Positions 1 to 10,561 of a DNA stretch of 64,000 bases are shown here, in pieces. The notes beneath the pieces were generated by a model that saw only the letters and a program-made list of their open reading frames with translations, was not told the DNA's origin and did not search any database. The stretch is from Protopterus annectens. Taxonomy: Eukaryota; Chordata; Ceratodontiformes; Protopteridae. The position numbers and the translations under genes are program-made. The DNA is taken from the NCBI RefSeq assembly GCF_019279795.1, contig NC_056727.1:1214180577-1214244576 (forward strand), in the 5' to 3' direction. Positions within the stretch are counted from its first letter, which is position 1. Each line of letters opens with the position of its first letter.

Positions 1-815
1 ATCTGGACCCAATGAAGCACTACTTCTGGCTTTTGTGAGCACTTCCAAGACCTGTTCCTTGTTGATAGTTGCAGGAGATATGTGAGAAGGGATTTAAAAA
101 AGGGTAGTGGAGGGGTAGTGGAGGGAGAAATTAGAGCTAAACTTATCAGCCAGTAGATTTCCTGTGTTACCTTGAACGGTAAAGGTTGATCCATTTACCA
201 CTAGGTCTGCACACAGCTGAATATTATCTTTAAGGTCCCTGACATAACTGAAGAAGCCCTTGTGATTGTCCTTAACCATGACATAACTGGGCTTATTGGA
301 CTTTAACAGACCTCTTATTTAGTTGAAACAGATGAGAGTTGCTCTTTCTAATTTTGGCCATGACTTTCTGTTTTGTTATATAGCCTGTTAAGCTAAGGAT
401 TCCACCAGTGTGGTTTTGGTGTTACATCTGGGCTTACTTCTGGTAGGTACAGCAATCTCAATGCAGCCATTTACATGTTTGTACTTGGTTTCTGTAAATA
501 ATTTTACTTAGGTAGCTCTGTTCTCGGGGTTTGGGGGAGCTGTGAAATTTGACAAACTGTCACTTAATAGTATGTAGTATGCTTTAGTATAGTTCCTGAC
601 TGTTATGGGTTTAGTTGGGTTTTCTGTGTTGATTTTGAGGGAGACAGTTCTGTAGTCCAACTTCATCAATGAGGGCATGACATGGGGGGGGGGGGTGCAA
701 CACTCTCCCATGTTGGCGAGTACTGTCCAACAGGTTTGATTCTCTGGTTGGAGAGTGTACTATATGGTCCAGGATGTTTGTGCTGAAGAAGTCTAGGAAA
801 TGTTTTGACTGTGGG
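1..815 (-). mobile_element. CR1-type LINE fragment (endonuclease end to RT start)
   Basis: Read on the minus strand, this is a broken piece of a CR1-like LINE. Around 815-700 it matches the end of the endonuclease domain (residues like FLDFFSTNILD and TRESNLLD, parallel to the CR1 at 27.4 kb). At 711-508 it covers the linker, and at 279-94 the pre-RT segment DNHKGFFSYVRDLKDN. It then runs to the window edge in the segment ending ASLGPD, just before the RT core. Frames are interrupted by stops and a G run near 687-696. The element continues left of the window. It is a dead copy; family assignment rests on clear similarity to the two longer CR1 copies in this window. Confidence 0.8.
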
Positions 816-1525
816 TTAGAGGTAGTGCAATGATAAAACTACAAATCATAGAAAATGGCTAAGATCAGTGACTAGCAGAAGCAAAAAAAAAGGTTTACTG
901 AAAGCCCATCATAATAATCCAAAAGAGAAAACACCAATAAATTTTGCAGTATTCTTAGTGTCTTGGACAAGGTTTCATGAGACTAATAAATAGCATATGA
1001 AATTGAGACACAGGTAAGACAAAGAACCAACCAAATAAAATAAATAAGTCAATTAAAAACTGCCAGAGAGCTTTTCGATTACATTCCTTATTTAGACAAT
1101 GTGGTATAAAAGTACAAATTTCACTATAAAAACATTATCATCTAAAAGCAATCTACTGTTTAAAGACATTCCCATCTTTCTGACTGCATCACCTATTCTA
1201 AAATTGTGATTTTTAAACTATCCATATTACCAGCATGGAGAGCACTAAAATCAGCTGCCAAAGAAATGTCCACATCTGCAGTTTCTGATGTCACTGACAA
1301 GCTGATACCTTAAATCTTCTTGCAGTCTTACCTGTATAACACAAGCCACATGAGTATTTCAGGGCATACAGAACTGCCTCACAGTTGCAAAATAAAAAAC
1401 TCTATATATATCTTGTTAGAATTGCGTATTTTTTAATTATAAACTGCCTTACTAGAGCAGACGTATAGCCTCTTATATACAGCTAACAAATATAAAATTT
1501 ACCATAAAGATAGATATATGTCGTC
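816..1525. other. No recognisable feature (AT-rich)
   Basis: AT-rich sequence with no open frame of note, no terminal repeats and no similarity I can see to the other elements in the window. Confidence 0.5.
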
Positions 1526-1879
1526 TCATATGCATCCGGTTAAACATTTGGATTGTCAGATCCAATCAGATCCAACCTTGGTGCCGTCTTCTAAAGCTGT
1601 GGATCCAAGGCTCTGACCCATAATTCCCTCCTTTCCATTAAATTAACTCAGATTAAGATTGCTGACTTCACCTAAATTATAGGTCTTCTCTTATAACAGC
1701 AGAAACCTGTGGGATGTCCCAGTTGATATACATGTTAAAACCACAGTAAGGATCAAGGGAAATTTTTGAACAGACAGGGTATTATGTGAGGTCAGTCTGA
1801 TCACCAAAAGCTGTAAGGGACAATATTAGAAGAGATGGTATCTGGCCCACTGGAACTAATGTGATGGTAGAAGCCATCA

Positions 1880-2720
1880 ACCCTAACAGAAGAGTCAACC
1901 TTGCTTGATAGAGGGGATACTGAACTACCCTGAAAGGCCATTATTTGTAAGGACAATACTACAGCAAGTGAAAGCTTGTCAATTTGAAAAACTGTGCTGA
2001 TATGACATCCTATAAACTTTACTTGTTGCATGGAAATCAACTGGCTTTTTGATCGATTTACTGTGATCCCCAGTAGATTTGTAAGACGGAGAAGTGGTCT
2101 CTCTTGTACCAGCAGATCCCTGGAAGTAGCGGTTAGGATCCAACTGTGTAGATACAGGAAGACCTGGATTTCCTTGCATTCACAGGTGAGCTGGTACCAC
2201 TGCCAATATCTTTGTGAACACCTAGGTGCAAGGTCTGTGGTGAGACTTAAGGACAGTACAAGGTCTGTGGTGAGACTTAAGGACAGTACTCTGAAGTGAA
2301 AATGACTGTCATACAGAGAAATCTCCTGGATTGTCTCTATACCTTTATATGACAGTAGACATAATGGAGATCTACAAAGCACATTCAATCGCCTTCCTCA
2401 AGCGGTAATATAGTCTGATCTGTGACCATCCAGAACTTTGCCTGTTTCTCAAACTGACTGAGATGGCTGAGGTCCAAACCTGGCCTGAGGTCCCCTGTCT
2501 TCTTTGGGACTAAAAAGAACCTGAAATGGACTCTGGATCCTAACTGCTCTTGAGGACCTGTTAGATGATCTTTTTTTTCTAGCAACTTTGAAACCTCTGT
2601 TGCTGCAGATTCCAGTTTACTGGGTAGAACATCGGGAATCCTTTAGCTTCTTTTTATGTAAGGTACGAAAAGGGAATGGTGTCTCCTCTTGTGATTATCC
2701 TTAGCACCCAGGAATCTGAA
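1880..2720 (-). pseudogene. DIRS-0 reverse transcriptase remnant
   Basis: Minus-strand frames show the DIRS RT order. FFLVPKKTGDLRPGLDLS lies near 2530-2460, MVTDQTILPL near 2430, FHFRVLSLSLTTDL near 2300, and a degraded catalytic segment FLYLHSWILTATSR (YLDDWLL in intact relatives) near 2160-2110. LGITVN follows near 2060. The catalytic YLDD has become YLHS, so this RT is inactive. A 30-bp in-frame tandem duplication lengthens the segment after FRVLSLSLTTDL. Confidence 0.75.
2230..2289. repeat. 30-bp tandem duplication inside the DIRS-0 RT remnant
   Basis: Two identical adjacent 30-bp copies (2230-2259 and 2260-2289). The length is a multiple of three, so on the minus strand it adds ten codons (the repeated LSLSLTTDLV stretch) without shifting the frame. 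It looks like a simple slippage or unequal-exchange event in a dead element. Confidence 0.9.
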
Positions 2721-2751
2721 ATAATGTTTTATCAGGCTTCTGGGTGTAAGG

Positions 2752-3335
2752 TTACACTCCCCTGACTGCCTCCAGAGTGTGGTAGCCAGGTGACCTTTCA
2801 GGAGCTCTGACAGGGTTTCTCAGTGAAGGGACTTCAAAAACCTTGATTATGTGGGCCTCCTCTGCCCCTGAGGTGACATCCATTTGCGTTATCTCCCCTC
2901 TGCCTAAGGGGGTTGGGTCTGACTCCATGAATGTCTTGGTGATAATTCTGTGGTTTTCTAAACCATATCTTCTTACCACCCCATTCCTGGAATAGGTTTT
3001 CTGTGAGCTGGAGAAAAAGATTTCCATGGCAGAGTCCTGTTCACTCCTAGTAAGCACATCTATAATTTTTGGCCCAAAAAGGAAAGAGACATCAAATGGA
3101 ACATTAATAAAGGATACCCTGAAGCTTTCCACGAAATTGCACAGATGCATCCAGGCATACTGCCACATAAGGTCAGTGCCTGTTGCTCTAGCTGTACCAT
3201 CTGCTGTACTGGAAGTGGACTATGCAGTAGATAGTTGGGTATACACTTTTTTTTTAAACATCCAGTGGTATGTTACCCAAGAGGGACTTTTAAAGCTCCT
3301 TGGTCAGGTCCCTCTGAAAAGGAATCATAAGTGCA
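2752..3335 (-). pseudogene. DIRS-0 gag-like ORF1 remnant
   Basis: The minus-strand frame contains the block MHLCNFVESFRVSFINVPFD then LFGPKIIDVLTRSEQD. It matches the C-terminal gag-like region of DIRS-2 and DIRS-3 (RLCNFAE.FK, SSLFG.KVKDTL, CEQ.GKTLSA). Further upstream (about 3290-3335) is a decayed match to the segment reading DLLKELGDS in DIRS-3. The rest of gag is missing. The function of this ORF1 is unknown; by analogy with other retrotransposons it is probably a nucleic-acid-binding structural protein. Confidence 0.65.
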
Positions 3336-3394
3336 AGGTAATTCAGTACTTTGAGTACAAAAGTTACTGAAGCACAAGTATCAATCCATCTATC

Positions 3395-4235
3395 TATATA
3401 CATTACGCTTGGTGCCATCATAAATGCCCCAGAGGACACTAAAATGCATCAAGAGGGAGTTTTTTTTTTTTTTCAAACTAATAACTGGTGTCAAAAACAT
3501 GGAATAAAAATAAATGACAAGAAATCTATAATTGTATCCTTCAGCAAACATGACTCCCTTTATAACAATCAAACTGAAATAACAATCAAACTGACAACAC
3601 ACCCCTAAAATTTGATCCTGCAGTTAGGGATCTGGGAACGTATGTAAAAAATGCACTGTCCTTTGATTACCAAATAGCCACTATTGTACGGAATTTGTTT
3701 TTCATAGCACAGCTTATATTTAAAAGTATGGCATCCAGGTTCAGGGAAGTAATCCACTCTCATCAGGCTGATCATAATACAATACCTGATTCAGTATGTA
3801 CCTATCCAAGTACTTGTCAGAGCTGGAGTGACCATAACTTTTTTTTTTCCACAAAAAAAAAAAAATTACAAAGACTATGCAGCCCATCTCAAAGCCTTGC
3901 CCTTCTACTCTGTATCATACAAGCTATGAAGAGGAGGCCATCTCGCGTAGAGAGCCTCAACAGACCATATCCTCTCAGACCCATTACACATTTTCAAGTC
4001 CAATGGTAAAGTCAACACCCTTTTCAAGAGATCTCAATCTTTTTAGCAACATAAATAGAACAGTCTGAGGGATACAGGACTGCATTTTCATCCATATTAT
4101 ACGAAGCATTTTTCTTATACTATACAAATACAATTTGGATGAATTAGAAACTGCAAATTCAACCCTGGTCTAGCACCAGTGTCCCTCATGGTGAAGGACG
4201 ACAAGTAAATGTCCCAATATGTCCTTGTTCTGTCC
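3395..4235 (+). mobile_element. CR1-type LINE fragment (RT C-terminal half and 3' end)
   Basis: The plus strand encodes the segment after the RT catalytic core: LGAIINAPEDTKMHQEGV, then NNWCQKHGIKINDKKSIIV, then the NTE-like VRDLGTYV region near 3625-3650, then FKSMASRFREVIHSHQ near 3720-3755. Near 4120-4200 a decayed match to the C-terminal NLDEW.GNRKFTPG block is present. It parallels the CR1 copies at 18.1 and 29.9 kb. Poly-T at 3461-3473 and 3840-3848 and several frameshifts break the reading frame. Confidence 0.75.
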
Positions 4236-4339
4236 ACCGGTGGGTTACTTGTATGTAAAATATAAGGGTTAAAACCAACCAAGGAGATGCAAGGCTAAGT
4301 TTCTTGAAATCCTCACAGATAAAATAGCCTAAAAAGTAT

Positions 4340-4713
4340 ATATGAACCTTTATTATATATTTTTTCAGTTTGTGACATGTCATAGCTACAGTGACAGTCT
4401 GAAGCAACTGAAGCAGTGCGCTCAAATTTGGGGTTATGCAGCACTGAAATCCCTGATCAGAGAATTAGATTTTTACTTGCATTTTAGATCTGTGTAACAC
4501 TGATGAGTACTGCTTGAAAGTTTCATAATCAAATCTCAAATGGGGACTGAGATACAGACTTGCACACCGGATACAATGGATCAGTGTCCTCACTACCAGT
4601 CTGATATTTTGCATTAAACTCTTTCTGTTTGTATTGTGATATTTTCCACATTATGCATACTGCAATGATGGTCTAGAATACTTCTTCAGTAAGTTACTAC
4701 TGCTTCAGAAAAA
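4340..4713. repeat. Diverged ~350-bp tandem repeat, first unit, cut by DIRS-1
   Basis: This segment shares an ordered series of words with the region beyond DIRS-1: TGACATGTCATAG (4372-4384), GCACTGAAATCC (4441-4452), TCTCAAATGGGGACTGAGATA (4533-4553) and TGATATTTTGCATTAA (4602-4617). The same words in the same order recur at about 10.75-11.04 and 12.4-12.72 kb. The right edge here (CTTCAG then A-run) continues at 10720 in the unit flanking the other side, so DIRS-1 inserted inside a unit. Confidence 0.55.
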
Positions 4714-4890
4714 AGAAGTTATGTACTCACCATAACATTCCATCTGAGTAGGTAACTTCATTTGTCAGCAACCTGTGGGTATTGGATCCAAGCCGGCAGC
4801 TTTCCTAGCAAAAGATCCGAGCTCCAAGCTCCTCCCCCTACCCATAATACCCTGCTACCTCCCTCTAGTCCTCAGATCGAGTTTGCCATA
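4714..4890 (+). repeat. DIRS-1 left inverted terminal repeat
   Basis: The segment from CAGCAACCTGTGGGTAT (about 4765) to CTCAGAT (about 4877) is the reverse complement of the right ITR with only scattered differences. The outermost ~45 bases, with ACTCACCATAAC, are present only at this end and, complemented, in the ICR. It contains a decayed GGATCCAA copy of the element's octamer. Confidence 0.9.
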
Positions 4891-5020
4891 GTATCAAAGA
4901 ATATTACAATAACAAAAGGAAAAACCACCTGAACATCCTAACCTGGTGTCATCTGGGAAGTGAAACACAATAATCCTTCAAGGACGAACTACAGGTCAGG
5001 GGGACGGAGGGAGGGTTGTT

Positions 5021-5118
5021 TGCTGACAAATGAAGTTACCTACTCAGATGGAACGTTATGGTGAGTACATAACTTCTTTATCTGAAGTAATTAACTTCAT
5101 TTGATCAGCAACCTGTGG
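5021..5118. repeat. DIRS-1 internal complementary region (ICR)
   Basis: Bases 5021-5074 are the reverse complement of the left end (4714 onward, near identical). Bases 5075-5118 are the reverse complement of the right end (about 10680-10719). The two halves abut, so this site holds a complement of the joined element ends. That is the defining feature of DIRS elements, thought to template completion of the terminal repeats and circularisation. It lies just 3' of the recombinase gene. Confidence 0.9.
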
Positions 5119-5154
5119 GACAGAGTCCCCAGCTACCAACAACTTGGGAAGTCC

Positions 5155-6515
5155 TCATGGAAGGATATTCTGGAGCACTGCAGTGCCAAAAGATGCCCTT
5201 CCTCTGGATATTAGATCCAATTTATAATGTGTAATGAAAGTATGAGAGGAAGCCCAAGTAGCTGCTGAACAAATGTCATCCAAAGGGACCCTCGACTAGA
5301 AGGCAGCAGAAGTAGCTACAGAACGGGTAGAATGTGCCCGAACCCGAACGGGCTCAGGCTGACCAGGGCTTCTGTATGCAAGAAGGATGCATTGGGAAAT
5401 CTACCTAGCTAAGATTACCTTTGTCACTGGTTTACCCAAACAGGACTTGGCAAATGAGACAAAGAGTTGTTCTGATTTTCGAAAAACAGCCGTTCTGTGT
5501 AAGTAAAATCGCAACTGTCTATGTACATCCAGACAATGAAGTCTATACTCTCCTTTGTTGTGATAATTAGGAAAGAAGACAGGCAGATTGATGGATTGGT
5601 TGATGTTGGCTTCGGAAGCCACTTTAGGCAGAAAGGAGGGATTAGTCCTGAGGGAAACTCTGTCGTTATGAAAAATGATGTATGGAGGCTTACTACAAAG
5701 AGCCTGAAGCTCCGATATCCTTCTAGCTGAGGTAATAGCAATCAGGAAGGCAGTTTTCCAAGATACATACTTTAAGGTGACCAAAGCTGCAGGCTCAAAA
5801 GGGGGACCAGTCAGAGCCTGGAGAACAAGGGTTAAATCCCATGGAGGAACTGCATCCTTAACAGGGGGTTTTAAAAGAAAGGTACCTTTCAGGAAGGTCT
5901 TGCAGATCTTAGAGGAAGCTAGGGGGCCAAAATTGTTTCCAATGTGGAAGTGGGAAATAGCTGCCAATTGAACTTTAACAGTTGAAGAACTAGCCCCTGA
6001 TGAAAAATGTGGGATAGAAAGTCGAGGACTGCTGGAATAGGAGCCGTAAAAGGATCCAAATTCCTATGCTCTGCCCAAATAGAAAAACGCTTCCATTTAC
6101 TCTTGTAGACTTTCCTAATAGAAGGCTTATGAGCGGCCACCAGGATAGTTTTAACTGAGGATGAGATAGCAGGAGTCCTAGCCATTAACGGAACTGGATC
6201 AACCAAGCAGAGAGCTTGAGGTTGTCCAGGTTGGGGGTTTTCAATCCCAAGGGATGAGAAATCAGATCCGGAATGGGATCTAAGATCCAGGGAGGATGCA
6301 CTAGATGAGACCGTAGACATGGGAACCAGGTTTGACGAGGCCAGAATGGGGATATGAGGATAACTCTGTTCCCCAACCAACGAGCTTTCTGCAAGAATTT
6401 TGTCATCAATGGAAGAGGAGGACAAGCATAAAGAAGACCGGATGGCCAAGCATGAACCAGAGCGTCTCTGGGGGTTTCCCCTGGTGGGGGAATTAGAGCA
6501 AAAAACCCGCTGCAC
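5155..6515 (-). pseudogene. DIRS-1 tyrosine recombinase (broken)
   Basis: Tyrosine recombinase that would integrate the circular DNA copy. The N-terminal core-binding region reads HKPSIRKVYKSKWKRFSIWA (near 6130-6070). A frameshift follows near 5990-5960. The catalytic domain shows TSARRISELQAL (box I arginine, near 5740), RVSLRTNPSFLPKV, LDVHRQLRFYLHRT, then after stop(s) near 5400 the HSTRSVATS box II (HxxR, near 5320). It ends at TGA 5155-5157 after SFGTAVLQNILP. It overlaps the methyltransferase end of the upstream ORF in another frame, as is typical for DIRS. Catalytic residues survive but the frame does not. Confidence 0.85.
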
Positions 6516-8090
6516 TTTGCGTTCAAAGGCGAGGTTGACCCCATCTGAGGAACATCTGTTTCGCTACTAAGGGGTTCAGAGACCACTCATAAGGTGAGAG
6601 GATAGTTCGACTCAGCTTGTCCGCTAGAATATTTGACCGATCCGGTATGTGCGTTGCTATGAGAAAGCGGTTGGTGGATATCACCCATTCCCACACTCTC
6701 ATGGCCTCTCGGCAAAGTGGGTAAGATCTGGTTCCCCCCTGCTTGTCGATGTACCAGACCACTGACATGTTGTCTGTTTGAATTGCAATAGTCCCTGGAG
6801 GAAGAAGGGCATGGAGAGCCTGCAACGCTAGAAGCACCGCCCTCATCTCCAGAACACTGATATGCAAAAAGGTCTCTGTGTGAGTCTACATGCCTTGGAT
6901 GGATCTGCCCATGCAATGCCCCCCCCACCCAAGGCGAGACACGTCCATGGTCACTGTGACTTGGGGTGAGGACATGGAGAAGGGGCACCCTTTCCGGAGG
7001 TCCCTGGAATGGAGCCACCAAAGTAGAGATTCCCTGCAAACCCTGCTGAGGGGAATAGGGGAAGACAAAGGATGTTGTAGGATGGACCACTGGACCTGTA
7101 AGGTCCATTGAAGAAATCTCATATTCAAATGTGCGAGCAGTGACAGGCTGATGGCGGCTGCCATGGACCCCAGAGCCCTCAGGACTAATTCCGCTGGAGG
7201 AGCCAAGGACTGTAGAAGAGCCAAAACGTGGAGGTTTAGGTTGCGGAGTCTGTCCGTCGTCAGAAAGACTTTGGACTGAATTGTGTCTATCCTGGCCCTT
7301 ATGAAATCCAAGATCTGAGTAGGCTGAAGGGAGGATTTCTTGTGGATGATCGTGATCCCTAGATGGTGGGCAAGATGTAGGAAACGGTCCTTGGCTGAAC
7401 ATAGTAGAAGCCTGGTGGGGGCGGCTAGGAGCCGGTCGTCCAAGTAAGGAAAAACCTGTATTCCCTGAAGCCTCAGGTGGGCCGCTACAACTGCCATGAC
7501 CTTGGTGAATACCCTGGGGGCTGTGGTGAGACCGAAGGGTAGGACCCTGAACAGATAATGGCTGGCTCCCAGCCGAAAGCGGAGAAACCTCCTGGATCGC
7601 CTGTCCATTAGAACGTGGTAGTGCGCATCCGTGAGGTCTATGGAGCACATCCAGTCGTTCTCCTGTAAAAGTGGGAGAATGGATTGAATGGTGACCATCC
7701 GGAACTTTTCTTTGGTGACTGACAGGTTCAGTGTGGACAAGTCGAGAATTGGCTGCAAGTCCCCCGTCTTTTTTGGCACCAAAAAGAACCTGGAGTAAAA
7801 GCCTGATCCAGATTAACCAGAGGGGTCGTGCTGGATGGCTCTTTTTCTTAGTAGCTCCTTTATTTCGAAGGCTGCTACCTCCCTCTGATTGGGTGGGACA
7901 TCGGGGAGGTGCCCCGACCGGGGAGGAGAACTTAGGAATGGAATTGAGTAACCTCTGGATATGATTCAGAGCACCCAGCGATCTGTCGTAATGGACTCCC
8001 AATGTGCTAGGTGCTCCGAGAAGCGCCCCGCGACTGCCTCCAGAGAGGAGCAGTCGGGCAACCCCTCAGGGTTGCTGCGCGGGTCGATTG
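6185..8090 (-). pseudogene. DIRS-1 RT / RNase H / Dam-like methyltransferase polyprotein (broken)
   Basis: The RT begins near FFLVPKKTGDLQPILDLS (about 7795-7735). Motif A is SIDLTDAHYHVLMD (near 7645), then FRVLPFGLTTAPRVFTK, then catalytic YLDDRLLAAPT (near 7450-7415). An in-frame TAG at 6886-6888 separates it from RNase H, which reads ISVLEMRAVLLALQALHALL, QTDNMSVVWYIDKQGGTRSYPLC and ADKLSR. After a frameshift near 6540 comes the methyltransferase-like domain with LNAKCSGFFALIPP, DALVHAWPSGLLYACPP and VILISPFWPRQTWFP. Upstream stops near 7966 and 7785 also interrupt the RT frame. RT and RNase H would copy the element RNA; the methyltransferase's role in DIRS is unknown. Confidence 0.88.
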
Positions 8091-10330
8091 GAAAAAGGTT
8101 CCCTAGACCTGAAATTCTTCGCCCCCCCCCCCGCCTCTGGGCCGGCGTCCACCCTGCCCTCCTCTGCCTCTGAAGGATGAGGGGTCCGGAGCGAAACGTG
8201 ATTGTTGAGCTTTCCAGAACCACATCTTCTTCTGTCCTCTTTGGTTCCTGGAGAAGGACCTCTGAGGAGCCGAGAAGCGGATCCCGACGGCAGATGTCTT
8301 CCCGTCCTTCTCGCTCTGGAGTAGCGTATCGTGGATGGTTTTGCCGAAAAGTGTAGAACTGTCAAAAGGGGTGTTCGCGAATGACACCATGAAGGGTTCC
8401 GCAAAGTCACAGAGATGGAGCCAGGCCTGTCATCGTAAGACAATGCCTGCTCCGCTGGCTCTAGCCGCTCCCTCCGTGGCATGGGAGAGAAGCCGCATAG
8501 AGGTGTTTGTGATCGACTTAAGAGTGGCCATTCGAACAGAGAAGGTCCGTTTGTCCTCGGTCGACATGGACTCTGGGGGTGACCCAGCGTACTCTTTGAT
8601 TAGGTCCCGCTGGAGCCGAATTACATGTGCCATATAGTTCAGGCAGTCCATCGTTCGAGACTCCTTGTCTGGAGGATGTACCAAGGAACTCTCCTGTGCC
8701 AATTCCTTCTTGGTGGCAGCCGCCACCACCATGGCATCTACTGGGGCACCCTTGCTCCAAACTGTCCTGTCTGTGGGGGAGCTGAGGATCCTGTCCGTCT
8801 CTTGCGTATTGGCTCCACAGTGTCCAGCTCCTTCCATGCCCTGGTAGTTATGAGGTCCACCAGGGAATTGGCGGGAGGGGACACCCAAGAGGTAGATGGG
8901 CCTGCGTCGAACGCCTCCAGAAACACAGACTCATCCGAGGAAGGCTTTTGGGCTGACCACCCCCCTCTAATACGAAGCATTTCTATAATGTCTCCAAAGG
9001 AGACATCCTCGGGGGGTGACCTTGGGGAACCTTCCCCTTCCTCCAAGTCAGTGTCTTCTGTGAGGGACTCGGGTGAGTCCAAGTGCCTCCTCTTACACTT
9101 TCATTTGTAAGGGACCTCCTTGGGGGGGCTGTCCAAAGAGTGCTCACCAACAATGTCCTGTTCCTCTACAGGAACCATCTGGGACGTAGGAGCAGGCTGT
9201 CCCTGGGGACGGATGATGGAAGTCAGGCCCGTCAGAGTGAATGGCGGGTAGATCCGTAGCAAGAACCTGGGGCTTCGAATCCCTCGAAAGGACCCTCTCC
9301 ACGACGTTGAATGCAGAGGGTGAACTGCTCTCCCTAGGATCAGAAAGCAGCCCCCTTGGATCCGACGTGTGGATCGGTGCCGGAGATAACCCAATTGGAT
9401 CCGAAAGAACACTGCGCTCTGACCTCAAGAGAGCCGAAGGCACACTGGCCCCTCCGGATCCGACGCTCAGCTCACGGCCCCGAGAGCTCGGATCCGAAAA
9501 AGGACCCGACAAACTCCAGGGTGCAGTCGGTGCCGAAGTAGGAAACACTGTCAGCGCCGACATCACCCCGGCTCCGAAGCTACCCGGATCTGACAGCTTT
9601 GAACCCCGAAAGTGGGTCGGAGAAGGAGCAATGGGGGTGAAAAATGGGGTCGAGCTCCCCCCCGGAGGGGGGGGGGGGGAGGCAAGAGCACTCCATTCTG
9701 CAGCTGGGCCTGAAGACATTGACGCATCATCCAATCCATGTCTGCATCGGATATACTTCTGGTTGACCTGGATGAGGCTGCCGAGGCCGGCCAGGAAGGC
9801 CACCTGGACGACCTCAAAGGTGACCGGGTCTCCTCCTCCAGTTCCGGGGAGAAACGTGGAGAACGAAGCCAGGAGGGGGAAGACCCAGAGACCTTAAGGG
9901 GGGAGGCGAGCTGCTTAGACGGTGGGGTTGAGGGGAATGAATCGGCCCGCCTCTTGTGGCTACGATGCCTGTCCCTATCACGCTCCTTGTCTTTCTTGTC
10001 CTTTTTTCTGGTGTCCCTTTCCTCCTGAGCCGAAGAGGGAGTTTGAATCCCGGCCAGGAGAGCAGGAGCGGTCGGTGGGGCAGCCGCGGCTGGTGCCACA
10101 GAGGGGGAGGAGGACGAAGCCGAATCAGGGGGCAAAAGGCCCGCAAGGATTAGCTTGGTCCTCCTATCCCTCAAAACCCTGGGGTTGAAGGCTGCACAGA
10201 TAGTGCTGCCTGATGAAAGGTGGTCCACGCCCAGGCAAATAACGCACTGAGTGTGGCCATCTGCTGGGGACAGCTTATGGCCACACTCGGAGCACTTAGA
10301 AAAAATTGCTTTTGGGCCTTCAGATATTCT
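8066..10330 (-). pseudogene. DIRS-1 gag-like ORF1 (broken)
   Basis: The N-terminus carries a zinc-finger-like CSECGHKLSPADGHTQCVIC (near 10290-10230). The matching start Met of DIRS-5 is Ile here. A Lys/Arg/Asp-rich and Ser/Pro-rich region follows. The frame shifts at the G run 9661-9679 and continues as repeated SDP/SEP/SAP motifs to about 9144. An acidic block TEDTDLEEGEGSPRSPPED (near 9060-9000), then DIITTRAW-type helical segments and a Gly/Arg-rich C-terminus (about 8170-8110) complete it, with further frameshifts. Gly/Arg-rich tails suggest RNA binding; that is inference. The end overlaps the RT ORF start. Confidence 0.72.
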
Positions 10331-10561
10331 AGAAAGAAAAGAACAGGCACACGCCTTCACACACAGACAGAAGGGGGGAGGGGAAAATAACATCTAAACT
10401 AAGCTAATGCGAAAAACTACCAAAATTAGATTAAGAGAGGAAAAGGAACCACACACACCAAGTTTAAACAGATTTTTAAGAGAAAAAAGTTTGAATAACC
10501 TTCCAACTCACAAACCCAATGCTAGGAGCTCGCTCTCAGTCAGATGCTTCAAGAAGCCGCA

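Larger units (their letters stand above)
1530..3340 (-). mobile_element. DIRS-0: old, internally deleted DIRS-like retrotransposon remnant
   Basis: A heavily decayed member of the DIRS family. The left part (about 1545-1640, with repeated GGATCCAA-like words and an ACCCATAAT motif) resembles the left inverted repeats of the intact DIRS copies. At about 1705-1720 the string AACCTGTGGGATGTCCCAG resembles the sequence just after the ICR of DIRS-1. The element then jumps directly into RT sequence, so the recombinase, methyltransferase and RNase H regions appear deleted. RT and gag remnants follow up to about 3340, where the element is cut off and a CR1 fragment begins. It is the most decayed DIRS copy in the window. 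Confidence 0.7.

Noticed and set aside
661-700. G-quadruplex element
   Set aside because: A single G run of about 10 bases without three further runs close by; likewise the G run at 33307-33322 is a simple homopolymer.
5155-6515. Bacterial or phage integrase / contaminating prophage
   Set aside because: The catalytic pattern is phage-integrase-like, but context (DIRS domains, ICR, V-SINE, LINEs) and codon decay show a eukaryotic retrotransposon.
6185-8090. Endogenous retrovirus or LTR retrotransposon pol gene
   Set aside because: RT with YLDD and RNase H looks pol-like, but there is no protease, no DDE integrase and no LTR. A tyrosine recombinase, inverted repeats and an ICR are present, so it is a DIRS element.
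9241-9897. 218-aa plus-strand open frame
   Set aside because: Complement of the Ser/Pro/Asp-rich gag region; GC-rich low-complexity coding makes the opposite strand stop-free. No domain.
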